Assembly: GCA_012728725.1 (NCBI GenBank)
Contig: JAAYEM010000098.1
Span: 1-51,556, forward strand
Direction: 5' to 3'
DNA length: 51,556 bases
Source: Tissierellia bacterium
Lineage (GTDB): Bacteria; Bacillota; Clostridia; Tissierellales; Tepidimicrobiaceae
Below the pieces are notes generated by a model. It was not told the origin of the DNA, did no database searches, and saw only the letters and a program-made list of their open reading frames with translations. Position numbers and translations under genes: made by a program. Numbering within the stretch: the first letter of the stretch is position 1; every line of letters begins with the position of its first letter. This document shows positions 30,555 through 39,243 of this stretch, piece after piece.

Positions 30555-31910
30555 ATGGGAAGCAATTACAAGGTTAAATATATTGATAGAGAAAGAAATG
30601 AAGAAGTTGAAATTCCCCTAGAAAAGATGGTTGAAATATTGTTATATATGGAGACCAGTCCTGATTTTCATATGGAAGCACTCAAGGCTTTAGCCATAGT
30701 AATAAGAACCAATTTAGTAAGGTCTTCCAAACCTGTAGAAGGGGAAGGATTTAAGGATATATTAGATTCAAATTACAATAGCAAATATATGGAAAAATTT
30801 AAAGGGGCAGTAGAAGCCACTAAAAGTATGGTAATCACTTTTAATGGCAAATTAATAGATGCTAAATATCATCTAGTCTGTGGTGGAAGTACTGAAAATG
30901 CTGAAAATGTAATAAATAATAGGGTTATATACCTACGCCGGGTACTATGTAATTATTGTGAAAACTCTCCCTATTGGAAAAATGAAAAATCCTTCACCAT
31001 AGATGAGATAGCAGATCTTTTGAAGGTTAAATTCTCTGCCATGGATTTAGACTTTAGTTCAGAAATATCAGGTTATATGGAGAATATAGAAAGGGATGAA
31101 CACGGCAGGGTAAGGTCTATAAAGGTGGGAAATAAATATTTTACTGGCAAAGAACTAATGGAACTGTTAGATTTAAACTCCACCCGATTTACTCTCTTTC
31201 CAACAGAGGTAAAATTTGTATCCAGAGGTAAGGGACACGGTTTAGGCCTATGTCAATATGGAGCAGAGAAGATGGCCCAGGAGGGATATTCCTATGAGGA
31301 TATAATCAAATACTATTATACTGGTGTAGAGATAAAGAAATATAGATTCCCTAGTATAAAAGAGCCACTTTTTGGAAAGATATTAGTAATAGACCCAGGC
31401 CACGGCGGGGAAGATGAAGGTTATAAGGGAGATAAACTGGGCCTTTTGGAAAAGGATATAGTCCTTAAAATATCCTTAGAATTAAAGAAACAGCTGACAA
31501 ATCTTGGGGCTGAAGTCTATATGACCCGGGAAAGGGATGAAAATATTTTGGTAACTGAAAGGATAGAAGTAGCCAATAGGATTAGGCCAGATTTTTTTGT
31601 CAGCATCCATATGGACTATTTCCCCAGCTCCAATATGCAGGGCTGTCAAATATACCATTTTAGAGGGGATTTTGAGGCCCAAGCCTTAGCTACTTCTATA
31701 TTGAAAGAATTGAAGGCCCAGGGAATAGCATCAAGGGGGATAAAGGAAGGGAATTTTTATTTATTTAGGGGAGTAAGCGTAAGCTCACTGCTGATAGAAA
31801 TTGGATTCTTGTCAAATAATGAAGAAGAAGCTAGATTTGCCCAGGAAAACTATATAATAAAATATTCTGATGGGATAACAAAGGGTATTTTGGAATATTT
31901 TAAGATTTAA
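30555..31910 (+). CDS. SpoIID-like lytic transglycosylase fused to N-acetylmuramoyl-L-alanine amidase
   Basis: A 451-residue bifunctional cell-wall enzyme. Residues 15-265 are SpoIID-like: YMETSPDFHMEALKALAI aligns with the catalytic-Glu region (E33), with SRGKGHGLGLCQYGAE near the end. Residues 272-451 are Amidase_3: IDPGHGGEDEG, LLEKDIVLK, SIHMDY and LIEIGFLSNN supply the zinc ligands and catalytic Glu. In engulfment SpoIID and the amidase SpoIIP are separate membrane-anchored partners; here related activities lie in one chain with no signal peptide or membrane segment. AGGGGGTAATAGC fixes ATG 30555. A sporulation role is inferred. Confidence 0.82.
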   Translation: MGSNYKVKYIDRERNEEVEIPLEKMVEILLYMETSPDFHMEALKALAIVIRTNLVRSSKPVEGEGFKDILDSNYNSKYMEKFKGAVEATKSMVITFNGKLIDAKYHLVCGGSTENAENVINNRVIYLRRVLCNYCENSPYWKNEKSFTIDEIADLLKVKFSAMDLDFSSEISGYMENIERDEHGRVRSIKVGNKYFTGKELMELLDLNSTRFTLFPTEVKFVSRGKGHGLGLCQYGAEKMAQEGYSYEDIIKYYYTGVEIKKYRFPSIKEPLFGKILVIDPGHGGEDEGYKGDKLGLLEKDIVLKISLELKKQLTNLGAEVYMTRERDENILVTERIEVANRIRPDFFVSIHMDYFPSSNMQGCQIYHFRGDFEAQALATSILKELKAQGIASRGIKEGNFYLFRGVSVSSLLIEIGFLSNNEEEARFAQENYIIKYSDGITKGILEYFKI

Positions 31911-31926
31911 TTTTTTGGGCAAATCG

Positions 31927-31994
31927 TTGACAAAGACCTAATTTCATAGTATAATTAATATTTATTTGACACAGTAATGGAATTATGGTATAAT
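31927..31994 (+). promoter_or_regulatory. Tandem sigma-A promoters of veg
   Basis: P1: TTGACA (31927-31932), 17 bp, TATAAT (31950-31955). P2: TTGACA (31966-31971), 17 bp, TATAAT (31989-31994). Both are perfect consensus promoters. The leader contains an ACTCC...GGGGAGT hairpin near 32017-32044. Confidence 0.92.
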
Positions 31995-32065
31995 CTAACC
32001 ATGAGTGTCCCTTACACTCCTTCTGCCCCCTAAGTGAGGGGAGTATTTAGAGGAAGGTGGTTGCT

Positions 32066-32332
32066 TTGTTGGAAAAAAATAGTTTAGCCAAAATCCGTAA
32101 GAGCGTAGAAAGTTGTGTTGGCAAAAAGGTAATTCTTAAGGCGAACAAAGGTAGAAAGAAGACGACAATTAGAGAAGGCATACTGGAAGAGGCATATCCT
32201 AGTTTGTTTGTTGTAAGAATTTGCAACCAATTCGATTCAGTACGTAGAGTTTCCTACACCTACTCAGATATTTTGACAGAGACAGTTGAAGTGACAATTT
32301 GCGATGAAGATAGACAAGTAAAAATAAGCTAA
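32066..32332 (+). CDS. veg: Veg family protein
   Basis: An 88-residue small basic protein of the Veg family: LAKIRKSVESCVGKKVILKA, NKGRKKTTIREGILEEAYPS and VSYTYSDILTETVEV match B. subtilis Veg closely. Veg is highly expressed in growth and affects biofilm matrix genes and spore outgrowth; its molecular action is unclear. A GTG at 32057 overlaps the AGGAAGG ribosome binding site, so TTG 32066 (or 32069) is preferred. Two consensus promoters drive it. Confidence 0.92.
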   Translation: MLEKNSLAKIRKSVESCVGKKVILKANKGRKKTTIREGILEEAYPSLFVVRICNQFDSVRRVSYTYSDILTETVEVTICDEDRQVKIS

Positions 32333-32362
32333 AAAAAACAAGACGTAAAGTCTTGTTTTTTA
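32333..32362. terminator. Bidirectional terminator between veg and adh
   Basis: AAAAAACAAGAC, loop GTAAA, GTCTTGTTTTTT between convergent genes. Confidence 0.92.
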
Positions 32363-32374
32363 ATTGATGGCTTA

Positions 32375-33433
32375 TTAATCTATCAATACTACTGGTTTTA
32401 TTAGATCCCTTGGTTTATCAACCATTAGATTAAATGCATCTTCAATGGCCTCAAATCCATAAAATTTCTGGGTTACAAGTTTAGAAGGATCTACACGGCC
32501 AGCTTGAACCATTGAAAGTAATCTTTCCATTCTCTTTCTTCCACCTGGGCATAGACCACCTTTAAGGGTTTTGTGTCCTACAAAAGATGCTATAGCATCT
32601 ACAGGAATATTGAAGGATGAAATCTCTGTAAATACATTAAGATTGGCTATATTGCCCCCTGGCTTGGTGACAGCTATACATTTATAGAAGGTATCCAGAT
32701 CACCGCCTGCAACGATGGCTGCGTCTACACCCTTTCCATTGGTAAGGTCCATAATTTGTTCTGCTATATCACCATCTCTATAGCTTACTATATCTGTTGC
32801 CCCGTATTCTTTAGCCAGTTCTACACAATTAGGCCTGGTACCTATGGCTATTAATTTTCCAGCCCCCATCAATTTGGAACCAGCAACTGCCATAAGTCCA
32901 ACGGGACCAATCCCGGCTACAAGAACAGTATCCCCAAATTTTACTTCTGCCAATTCTGGTCCAAGGAAGCCTGTAGTCATCATATCGGGAATCATACAAG
33001 CAGCTTCAAGGGATATATCATCAGGCAGTAAGGCTAAGTTCATATCAGCAGAACGAATCTTTATTTTATCTGCAAAAGTTCCGTCTTCATAACTGGAGAA
33101 ATTGATTCCCGTTAATAAACCACCTGCATGTTGATGGTAGCTATCTTGAATATCAGGATGGGTCCATGTAGGTGTTACTGCAGGAATTATAACCCTATCA
33201 CCTACTTTAAAATCCTTAACTTCAGATCCAACCTCTATTATTTCACCAATACATTCATGGCCAAGAATTCTGTTCTTTAAATGCTCTCCTTCTAATTCAT
33301 AAGCCGAATGCACATCTGAGGAACATGGTGCAATGGCTATAGGTCGTGCTATTGCATCCCTAGGTCCACAGACTGGATCTGCTTTTTCCATCCAGCCAAC
33401 TTTACCCTTTTCGAACACTCCGAAACCTTTCAT
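32375..33433 (-). CDS. adh: NADP-dependent secondary-alcohol (isopropanol) dehydrogenase
   Basis: A 352-residue zinc alcohol dehydrogenase of the Thermoanaerobacter brockii / Clostridium beijerinckii type, which interconverts 2-alcohols and ketones with NADP(H). Zinc ligands C37, H59 and D150 and proton-relay neighbour E60 sit at the same numbers as in the T. brockii enzyme, and the length is identical. The Rossmann motif is GIGPVG and the GTR after beta-2 suits NADP. GGAGGGAG precedes the ATG. The AraC gene directly upstream on the same strand is the likely regulator; the 126-bp gap between them holds the palindrome TGACA-TAT-TGTCA (33525-33537). Confidence 0.93.
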   Translation of the reverse strand: MKGFGVFEKGKVGWMEKADPVCGPRDAIARPIAIAPCSSDVHSAYELEGEHLKNRILGHECIGEIIEVGSEVKDFKVGDRVIIPAVTPTWTHPDIQDSYHQHAGGLLTGINFSSYEDGTFADKIKIRSADMNLALLPDDISLEAACMIPDMMTTGFLGPELAEVKFGDTVLVAGIGPVGLMAVAGSKLMGAGKLIAIGTRPNCVELAKEYGATDIVSYRDGDIAEQIMDLTNGKGVDAAIVAGGDLDTFYKCIAVTKPGGNIANLNVFTEISSFNIPVDAIASFVGHKTLKGGLCPGGRKRMERLLSMVQAGRVDPSKLVTQKFYGFEAIEDAFNLMVDKPRDLIKPVVLID

Positions 33434-33559
33434 TACGATCTCCCTCCGATTGATATTTTATTAACATAATCATCATTGCATGTTAATTATATAACTAACA
33501 AAGGAGGGATTCTAGAGACGAAGTTGACATATTGTCAGAATTTTATTAATCATTTTTGT

Positions 33560-34969
33560 CTATATGGAAAAACAATATATTACTTTAGCCTTTGGAATTT
33601 TGGAATTAATTATCCTTTTAATGCTGTTGGCCCTTTCATAGGACCCTTCATCATTATAATTGATGAGGAATTTCCACTTATTTAGCGTGACAATTCTGTA
33701 ACGATGTATACAGGAATCCAAGAATTTATGTAAGGCTTCTTCCCACCATTCTTCCCCCAGCTCAGTACACTTTATTTCCATATTTATATTGAAATGGGAG
33801 GTTTCGCTGAAATTGACCAATAGGTCTATATTTTGCCAATTGAAGAAGAATTCATTGTTCTTCCTTTTAAAACTATTAGGCCCAAATACATCCACCTTAA
33901 CATTCCTGGGAGAGGGTTGGGGAGATATCTTGTCTATTTTATATAGGTATTTCATCTTTATAAAATCATTAAAGAGGCTGGTTATCCTCCATACATTGTC
34001 TTCTGCATAATCAGGCATAATTATTCTTTTTATGTACTTGTCAATATCCTCTTTCATCCCCTTCAAATCCAAATCCTTATACTTGAATTCCCCCTCCATA
34101 TAGGCCAGGCACCTATTCTTATGCTCCAAAGGACTGCAGCCATACCAGCGTTTGAAATGGCTGTAGTAGTATTTCACATCGGAGAAGCCGCACTTTTCAG
34201 ATATGGAGGCTATGCTTAAATCGGTGGTCAGCAGTAGAAATTCAGATTTTAAAACCCTCTCATAGTTAACCCTTTCCTGGAAGCTAAAGTAGCTTAAATT
34301 TTTCCATAGATGGGATAAATAATTTTTGGTGATGAATTCCCGCCTTGCAATTCGGTCTAGGGTTATCTTCTCATGGTAGTGCTCATCTATAAATTTGACT
34401 ATCCTATGATACCTATCCAATTGTAGAGGACTTATAAAATCGTTGCTCTTCTTTAAGAATTGAAGCCAGTTAAACTCTTTAACCATAGAGGCTACCAATT
34501 GGTATACAGAATCCATGGTCAACTCATCCACCATAGGGTCATCGCTGATAGCGTCGGTGAGGACACTTACTAACAGGTTTCTAAATCTGGTCTTATGCCC
34601 CTTTCTTCTATCGTCATCATAGTTATCGCTTTCTATCCTTTTACTGCCTCCCGAGTACATATTATTTCTAAAAAACATATATTTTATATATTCAAAGTAT
34701 TTTTGGAAGTAATCTAAATTGATATGGAAAAGGGCCACCTTTGATTCTGTATTACTTCTGATGGAATGGATGGATCTATTGTTTACGAACCAGAAATCTC
34801 CTTCCTTTACCAAAATCCTCTCAAAATTGGCGGTAACTTCGATGGGACCTTCGATGGGTAGTAGTATTTCTATAACATTTTCATGCCAATGGATAGGATA
34901 TCTTTTAATGGACTGGATTTTAATACTATAGGGCTTGTTTTTATCAAAATGGACCTGCTCTTTTTTCAT
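33560..34969 (-). CDS. AraC family regulator with cupin sensor and truncated GH39-like C-terminus
   Basis: A 469-residue regulator. Residues 1-95 are a cupin sensor (YPIHWHENVIEILLPIEG). Residues 185-285 are the double HTH (ITLDRIARREFITKNYLSHLW, SIASISEKCGFSDVKYYYSHFKRWYGCSP). The remaining about 180 residues resemble the start of the glycoside-hydrolase-39-like domain found in some long AraC proteins (EEWWEEALHKFLDSCIHRY), but the domain is cut short. This suggests a shortened version of a larger regulator. AAAGGGGGA precedes the ATG. It probably controls adh, the next gene on the strand. Confidence 0.85.
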   Translation of the reverse strand: MKKEQVHFDKNKPYSIKIQSIKRYPIHWHENVIEILLPIEGPIEVTANFERILVKEGDFWFVNNRSIHSIRSNTESKVALFHINLDYFQKYFEYIKYMFFRNNMYSGGSKRIESDNYDDDRRKGHKTRFRNLLVSVLTDAISDDPMVDELTMDSVYQLVASMVKEFNWLQFLKKSNDFISPLQLDRYHRIVKFIDEHYHEKITLDRIARREFITKNYLSHLWKNLSYFSFQERVNYERVLKSEFLLLTTDLSIASISEKCGFSDVKYYYSHFKRWYGCSPLEHKNRCLAYMEGEFKYKDLDLKGMKEDIDKYIKRIIMPDYAEDNVWRITSLFNDFIKMKYLYKIDKISPQPSPRNVKVDVFGPNSFKRKNNEFFFNWQNIDLLVNFSETSHFNINMEIKCTELGEEWWEEALHKFLDSCIHRYRIVTLNKWKFLINYNDEGSYERANSIKRIINSKIPKAKVIYCFSI

Positions 34970-35022
34970 ACTATTCCCCCTTTGCCTAATAAAGAATTAT
35001 ATCATAAACTGGGCCAATAAAA

Positions 35023-35052
35023 AAACAAATCCGACAAATGTCGGATTTTTAT
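35023..35052. terminator. Terminator hairpin downstream of speE
   Basis: AAATCCGAC, loop AAAT, GTCGGATTT with T-rich tails on both strands. A second hairpin, GAGCAAGG/CCTTGCTC (35084-35103), lies between it and speE. The gap 34970-35198 otherwise shows nothing gene-like. Confidence 0.8.
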
Positions 35053-35198
35053 GGGGATTTGGTTTTATTATGTAAAAGGGAAAGAGCAAGGTTGCCCTTG
35101 CTCCAACGGGGAAGAAAGACTAGTTGGAAGTCTCTATTATCATTATATGTCGAAATATATAAAATAGTAAATAGGACTAAGGGTAGATTAAACAAAAT

Positions 35199-36044
35199 TT
35201 ATCCATTTATTATATCTAAAATATAATTTGGAAGATAAAAGGCACCCTTATGTAGATTTTGGTTATAATATCTGGTTTCTAGTCCAAACTTTTTCCATTC
35301 CTCTGCTTTATGATCCTTAATGGGATCAAATTTTTTAGATCCAAATCCAAATAGCCAGTGGCCAGAAGGGTAGGTGGGAATGTTTGCCTGATAGGCTGTA
35401 GCTATTGGGAAAATCTCCTTTATCTTTTTGATAGCCCTTTCAAACTCCCTTCTATCCTCTTCAAAATAAGCGCTTTCACATTGATTTACTAAAATCCCAT
35501 CCTCCTTCAAGGCCTTGTAACAATTACTATAGAATTCCATGGTAAAAAGCCCTTCTCCCGGTCCTATAGGGTCTGTTGAATCCACAATTATCAAATCGTA
35601 TAGGCCTTCCTTATCCTTTACGAACTCTATCCCATCTTCAAAATAGGTATTGATCCTGTCATCATCAAATCCACAACTTACAAAGGGCAGGTATTTTTTT
35701 GAAACCTCTACCACCTTTTCATCTATCTCCACAAAGTCTATCCTGGATATGGTTTTATATCTGGTAAGCTCCCTTAAGGTTCCCCCATCACCAGCTCCTA
35801 CTACCAGCACATCTTTAATATTGGGGTTTATTGCCATGGGTACATGGACTATCATTTCATGGTATATGAATTCGTCCTTTTCTGTCAGCATTATAAATCC
35901 GTCTATTAATAGGACCTTTCCATACTCGTAGGAGTCCAGCACATCTATTTGCTGGAAGGGGCTCTTTACAGAACATAGATGCTCCTTTATCTTCATTGAA
36001 GATTTGCTATTTTCATTATGGACTTCCGTATACCACAATTCCAT
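35199..36044 (-). CDS. speE: Spermidine synthase (polyamine aminopropyltransferase)
   Basis: A 281-residue aminopropyltransferase joining decarboxylated SAM and putrescine. The N-terminal beta domain ends DGFIMLTEKDEFIYHEM. The Rossmann core has VLVVGAGDGGTLREL, the acidic FVEIDEKVVE and the catalytic IIVDSTDPIGPGEGLFT. AAAGGAGG precedes the ATG, which lies 1 bp after the speD stop, so the two form an operon. Putrescine could come from the decarboxylase at 5875, but that link is inferred. Confidence 0.95.
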   Translation of the reverse strand: MELWYTEVHNENSKSSMKIKEHLCSVKSPFQQIDVLDSYEYGKVLLIDGFIMLTEKDEFIYHEMIVHVPMAINPNIKDVLVVGAGDGGTLRELTRYKTISRIDFVEIDEKVVEVSKKYLPFVSCGFDDDRINTYFEDGIEFVKDKEGLYDLIIVDSTDPIGPGEGLFTMEFYSNCYKALKEDGILVNQCESAYFEEDRREFERAIKKIKEIFPIATAYQANIPTYPSGHWLFGFGSKKFDPIKDHKAEEWKKFGLETRYYNQNLHKGAFYLPNYILDIING

Positions 36045-36045
36045 T

Positions 36046-36468
36046 TTAACCCTCCTTTAGTCCTGGTTTATATACAATATCATAATATCTACCCTTAGAA
36101 TATTTGTGGATATTATCCACCAATCCCCTATCTATCTCAACGGTTTCCGTTATTTCCGATTTAAACTTTTCCTTCAAATAATCAAAGGCAATCCATGGAT
36201 TAACCTCTTCACCACAAGTAAAGAGATCAACAGCTGCATATCCATATTCTGGCCAGGTATGAATGGTCAAATGGGATTCCTGGATAACTACAACTCCGCT
36301 GACTCCCCAGGGATTAAAGGTATGGAATACCGACTCTACTACTGTGGCCTTTGCCTTTTTTGCTGCTTCAATCATATATTCCCTTATTAGTTCAGAATTA
36401 TTCAGCAGTTCATTGTCACAGTTATAGAACTCGGCCAATATGTGTCTTCCCAGCCTGTGGTCTCTCAT
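36046..36468 (-). CDS. speD: S-adenosylmethionine decarboxylase proenzyme
   Basis: A 140-residue bacterial class 1B SAM decarboxylase. E64-S65 is the self-cleavage site that yields the pyruvoyl cofactor at S65; H70 and C85 are the processing and catalytic residues at the normal spacing ([23 protein letters not shown] region). It supplies the aminopropyl donor for speE directly downstream. AGGAGG precedes the ATG, in the sequence complementary to CCTCCTTTTT. Confidence 0.95.
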   Translation of the reverse strand: MRDHRLGRHILAEFYNCDNELLNNSELIREYMIEAAKKAKATVVESVFHTFNPWGVSGVVVIQESHLTIHTWPEYGYAAVDLFTCGEEVNPWIAFDYLKEKFKSEITETVEIDRGLVDNIHKYSKGRYYDIVYKPGLKEG

Positions 36469-36519
36469 ACAGATTACCTCCTTTTTATTTAATATTGATG
36501 TTAAGGTATATCAATCAAA

Positions 36520-36540
36520 TAGTTTAGCAAAACTAAACTA
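36520..36540. promoter_or_regulatory. Palindrome in the speD leader
   Basis: TAGTTTAG, 5-nt CAAAA, CTAAACTA: a perfect 8-bp inverted repeat about 50 bp upstream of speD, between promoter and start. It could be an operator or mRNA hairpin. Confidence 0.4.
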
Positions 36541-36609
36541 AGTTGAAATAACAATATTTACTTTTAATAAACTTTATGTTTACAATTGATAAACCTTTTC
36601 AGTATTATT

Positions 36610-36638
36610 ATAGTACTAATTAATAGTTTCAGTGTCAA
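36610..36638 (-). promoter_or_regulatory. Sigma-A promoter of speDE
   Basis: On the minus strand TTGACA (36633-36638) and TACTAT (36610-36615) are 17 bp apart. Confidence 0.6.
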
Positions 36639-36670
36639 TATTTTTACAAAAATTCCTCCTCAAATTTATT

Positions 36671-36699
36671 TCATCTTTTTGGACATTAACACATATAAT
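36671..36699 (+). promoter_or_regulatory. Sigma-E promoter of sipL
   Basis: TCATCTT (36671-36677), 14 bp, CATATAAT (36692-36699) matches the mother-cell sigma-E consensus at 13 of 15 positions, with the same spacing as the spmA promoter. Confidence 0.6.
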
Positions 36700-36743
36700 T
36701 TTTCATAGGATATATTAAGTAGATAAATGGGGGAGGTATATAG

Positions 36744-38282
36744 ATGGAAATAGTTAAGGATATCCTTAAAGTAGAAGAACAGAAGGGGTATGAAGGTATA
36801 GAATCTTTAGTGGAAACGGAAGTATATTTAAACCAAACCAAGCCTGATATTGGGAGCATCCTTTGGGCAGATGGAAAAATTGAGATATTAAGCACCAAGA
36901 TCATTAAGGATAAAATCCTTGTAAATGGATTGGTTAAATTTAAGGTGGTATACAAATCCACAGAAGAGGAATTAAATATATATACCTTGGAAACCAATAA
37001 GGATTTTAGGGAGGAAATAGAGATAGAAGGAATAAATGAATCCATGACCTGCCAAGTGAAATCAAACCTAGAACATATAGAGTATGAAGTGGAAGATGAG
37101 AGGAAGGTATCCCTAAAGGCCTTTGTCAATCTATGGGGCAGGGTGGAAGATACCAACTCGGTAGAAATAATAAAGGAGGTAAAGGAAGGGTCCAACCTTC
37201 AGGTTCTAAAGGAGAAGATAAAATATAATGAGGTACTTAATAGGGATGAATCCTATGCCCTTATAAAGGAGGCCTTTGAAGTAGGGGAAGATGAACCAGC
37301 CATAGAGGAAGTACTTAAAATAGATATCCACCCCTATGAAAGGGAGTACAGCATATCTGCCGATAGATTAATCCTATCGGGAGTTGTAGAAACATCTATT
37401 ATTTATTTTGGTGACAATAAATTAAACTCCATAAATAAGGAAGTCCCCTTCACCCATTTCATAGAGCTAGATAGCCTGCAAGAGCCTAGATGTCAGATCC
37501 ATATGGAGGTAGTAGACGGGAGCTATGAGATCAGGGAAAACCTTGAGGGAGAGCCTAAGCTACTGGATATGGAAATAAAGGTTAAAGTACACACCAAACT
37601 ATACCAGCAGAGGGAAGAGGAGGTAATAATAGATGCCTACTCCACCAGCAAGCTAATTAATTTAGAGATGGAAGAGATAAATATTATGGAAAATATAAAG
37701 GATATAGTGGATAGGGAAAATATTGGAAAGGATATAAGGGATAGGGGATTTAAGGAGATATACGCAGTCCATGGAAATTCCACCATTATAAGCAGTGACT
37801 ATGTAGAGGATAAGATAATGCTAGAAGGCTTGCTCTCCTTAAACATCTATTACTTAGATGAGGCCAGTGGGGAGATTACCACTCTAAAGGAGGAAGTACC
37901 CTACAAGTCCTATGTTACCGCCGATGGATTAGGCAAGGATATAATTATAGATGTGGTGACTGATCTTGAGGATTTAAAATATAATTTAGTAGATAATAGC
38001 CTATCCATTAATGGTACTGTAAAGAACCATATATTTATCAATAGGCAAAGAAGGATCAATATAGTAGGGGAGATAGAGGAAACAGATGAGCTAATTGATA
38101 AGAAGAATAGGCCCAGCATAATAGTCTATATAGTTCAAAAAGATGACAATCTCTGGGACATAGCCAAACGCTATAATACCACCATGGATGAAATAATAGA
38201 GTCTAATAATATCATATCCCCTTCCACCTTGATGCCAGGAGAAAAGATAATAATAGAAAAGAAAATCGATATAGATTTTTAG
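36744..38282 (+). CDS. sipL: SipL-like spore coat/cortex assembly protein (DUF3794 repeats + LysM)
   Basis: A 512-residue protein with repeated DUF3794 domains (about residues 30-150, 180-300, 320-440) and a C-terminal LysM domain (residues 460-505: YIVQKDDNLWDIAKRYNTT...PGEKIIIEK). In Clostridioides difficile SipL binds the coat ATPase SpoIVA through LysM and is needed for coat attachment. Proximity to ispE and spoIIR resembles the C. difficile locus. GGGGGAGG precedes the ATG. Confidence 0.9.
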   Translation: MEIVKDILKVEEQKGYEGIESLVETEVYLNQTKPDIGSILWADGKIEILSTKIIKDKILVNGLVKFKVVYKSTEEELNIYTLETNKDFREEIEIEGINESMTCQVKSNLEHIEYEVEDERKVSLKAFVNLWGRVEDTNSVEIIKEVKEGSNLQVLKEKIKYNEVLNRDESYALIKEAFEVGEDEPAIEEVLKIDIHPYEREYSISADRLILSGVVETSIIYFGDNKLNSINKEVPFTHFIELDSLQEPRCQIHMEVVDGSYEIRENLEGEPKLLDMEIKVKVHTKLYQQREEEVIIDAYSTSKLINLEMEEINIMENIKDIVDRENIGKDIRDRGFKEIYAVHGNSTIISSDYVEDKIMLEGLLSLNIYYLDEASGEITTLKEEVPYKSYVTADGLGKDIIIDVVTDLEDLKYNLVDNSLSINGTVKNHIFINRQRRINIVGEIEETDELIDKKNRPSIIVYIVQKDDNLWDIAKRYNTTMDEIIESNNIISPSTLMPGEKIIIEKKIDIDF

Positions 38283-38299
38283 AATGTAAGGAAATTTTA

Positions 38300-38308
38300 T
38301 GATATAAT
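38300..38308 (+). promoter_or_regulatory. Extended -10 promoter of ispE
   Basis: TG-A-TATAAT is a consensus extended -10 element about 30 bp before the ispE start. Confidence 0.6.
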
Positions 38309-38340
38309 GTATCCGTCAAATTTATAAAAGGAGAATAGAA

Positions 38341-39192
38341 ATGGATTATATAGCTTTAGAATCGTTTGCTAAAATCAATCTATCTTTAGATGTACTACAT
38401 AAAAGGGATGACGGATACCATGAAATAAGCACCATAATGCAGCAGATAGATTTGAAGGACAGGGTGATATTAAAGGATAAGGAAAAGGGCATTGAGATCC
38501 AGTGCAATAAGGAAGGGGTACCCCTAGATGAGTCCAATACGGTATATAAGGCCTGGGAAAAGATAGTAGAAAAGACTGGAGGTAATAGGGGGGTCCATAT
38601 AATAATAGAAAAGAATATCCCAGTAGCCTCTGGCCTAGCAGGAGGGTCCAGCAATGGGGCAGCAGTCCTCAGGGGCCTAAACCAGCTATGGGGTTTAAAT
38701 CTTTCAGAGGAGGAATTATTCCAGATAGGAAAGGAAATTGGAGCCGATGTCCCCTTCTGCTTAATGGGAGGAACGGCCTGGGCTACCGGTATTGGGGAAA
38801 AGCTTACCAGGCTTAAGGATTTTTCTAACAAATTAATCATTGTAGCCAATATAAGTGTGCCTGTATCTACCGCCTATGTATATAATAATTTAAATCTGGA
38901 TAAGAAAAATTCTAGGCTTGATATGGAGAAGATAATCCAATACATGGAAGAGGACAATCTAGTTAAATTGGGGGAAAATATGTTTAATGTTATGGAAGAG
39001 GTGGTTATAAGGGAGTACCCTATAATAGATGCTATAAAGAAGGATATGGTAAGGTTGGGGGCCTTGGGGTCCCTTATGACTGGCAGTGGCCCCACTGTAT
39101 TTGGCCTTTTTGATGATGAAGGGAAACTCCAAATGTGCAAAGGAGAATTGGAGAAGAAGGTAAAAAATGTTTTTATAGCCAGGACCCTATGA
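38341..39192 (+). CDS. ispE: 4-diphosphocytidyl-2-C-methyl-D-erythritol kinase
   Basis: A 283-residue GHMP kinase of the MEP isoprenoid pathway. The N-terminal SFAKINLSLDV, phosphate loop IPVASGLAGGSSNGAAVLRGLN, ADVPFC and C-terminal LMTGSGPTVFGLF are the standard motifs. ATG 38341 follows AAAGGAG. Its own promoter lies between sipL and the start, consistent with essential vegetative expression among sporulation genes. Confidence 0.96.
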   Translation: MDYIALESFAKINLSLDVLHKRDDGYHEISTIMQQIDLKDRVILKDKEKGIEIQCNKEGVPLDESNTVYKAWEKIVEKTGGNRGVHIIIEKNIPVASGLAGGSSNGAAVLRGLNQLWGLNLSEEELFQIGKEIGADVPFCLMGGTAWATGIGEKLTRLKDFSNKLIIVANISVPVSTAYVYNNLNLDKKNSRLDMEKIIQYMEEDNLVKLGENMFNVMEEVVIREYPIIDAIKKDMVRLGALGSLMTGSGPTVFGLFDDEGKLQMCKGELEKKVKNVFIARTL

Positions 39193-39242
39193 ATAATAAA
39201 CCCACTTTCTGTTAATTATATAGATAAACAGGGGGTGGGTTT
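39191..39242 (+). promoter_or_regulatory. Germination operon control region: sigma-G-like promoter across an SD-sequestering hairpin
   Basis: AAACCCACTTTCTGTT (39198-39213) pairs over 16 positions (3 G-T pairs) with AACAGGGGGTGGGTTT (39227-39242), which contains the Shine-Dalgarno sequence. GAATA (39191-39195), 18 bp, AATTATA (39214-39220) resembles a sigma-G promoter with its -10 in the loop. The start near 39228 would leave out the 5' arm. The T run after the stem could terminate read-through from ispE. Confidence 0.55.
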
Positions 39243-39243
39243 T

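Noticed and set aside
35038-35226. Plus-strand ORF downstream of speE
   Set aside because: It spans two terminator hairpins and the end of speE on the other strand; no ribosome binding site.
36654-36737. CCTCCTC and GGGGGAGG flanking the sipL promoter, a possible seventh SD-hiding hairpin
   Set aside because: Only 7 weak pairs across about 70 nt, and the upstream gene is divergent, so no read-through needs blocking.
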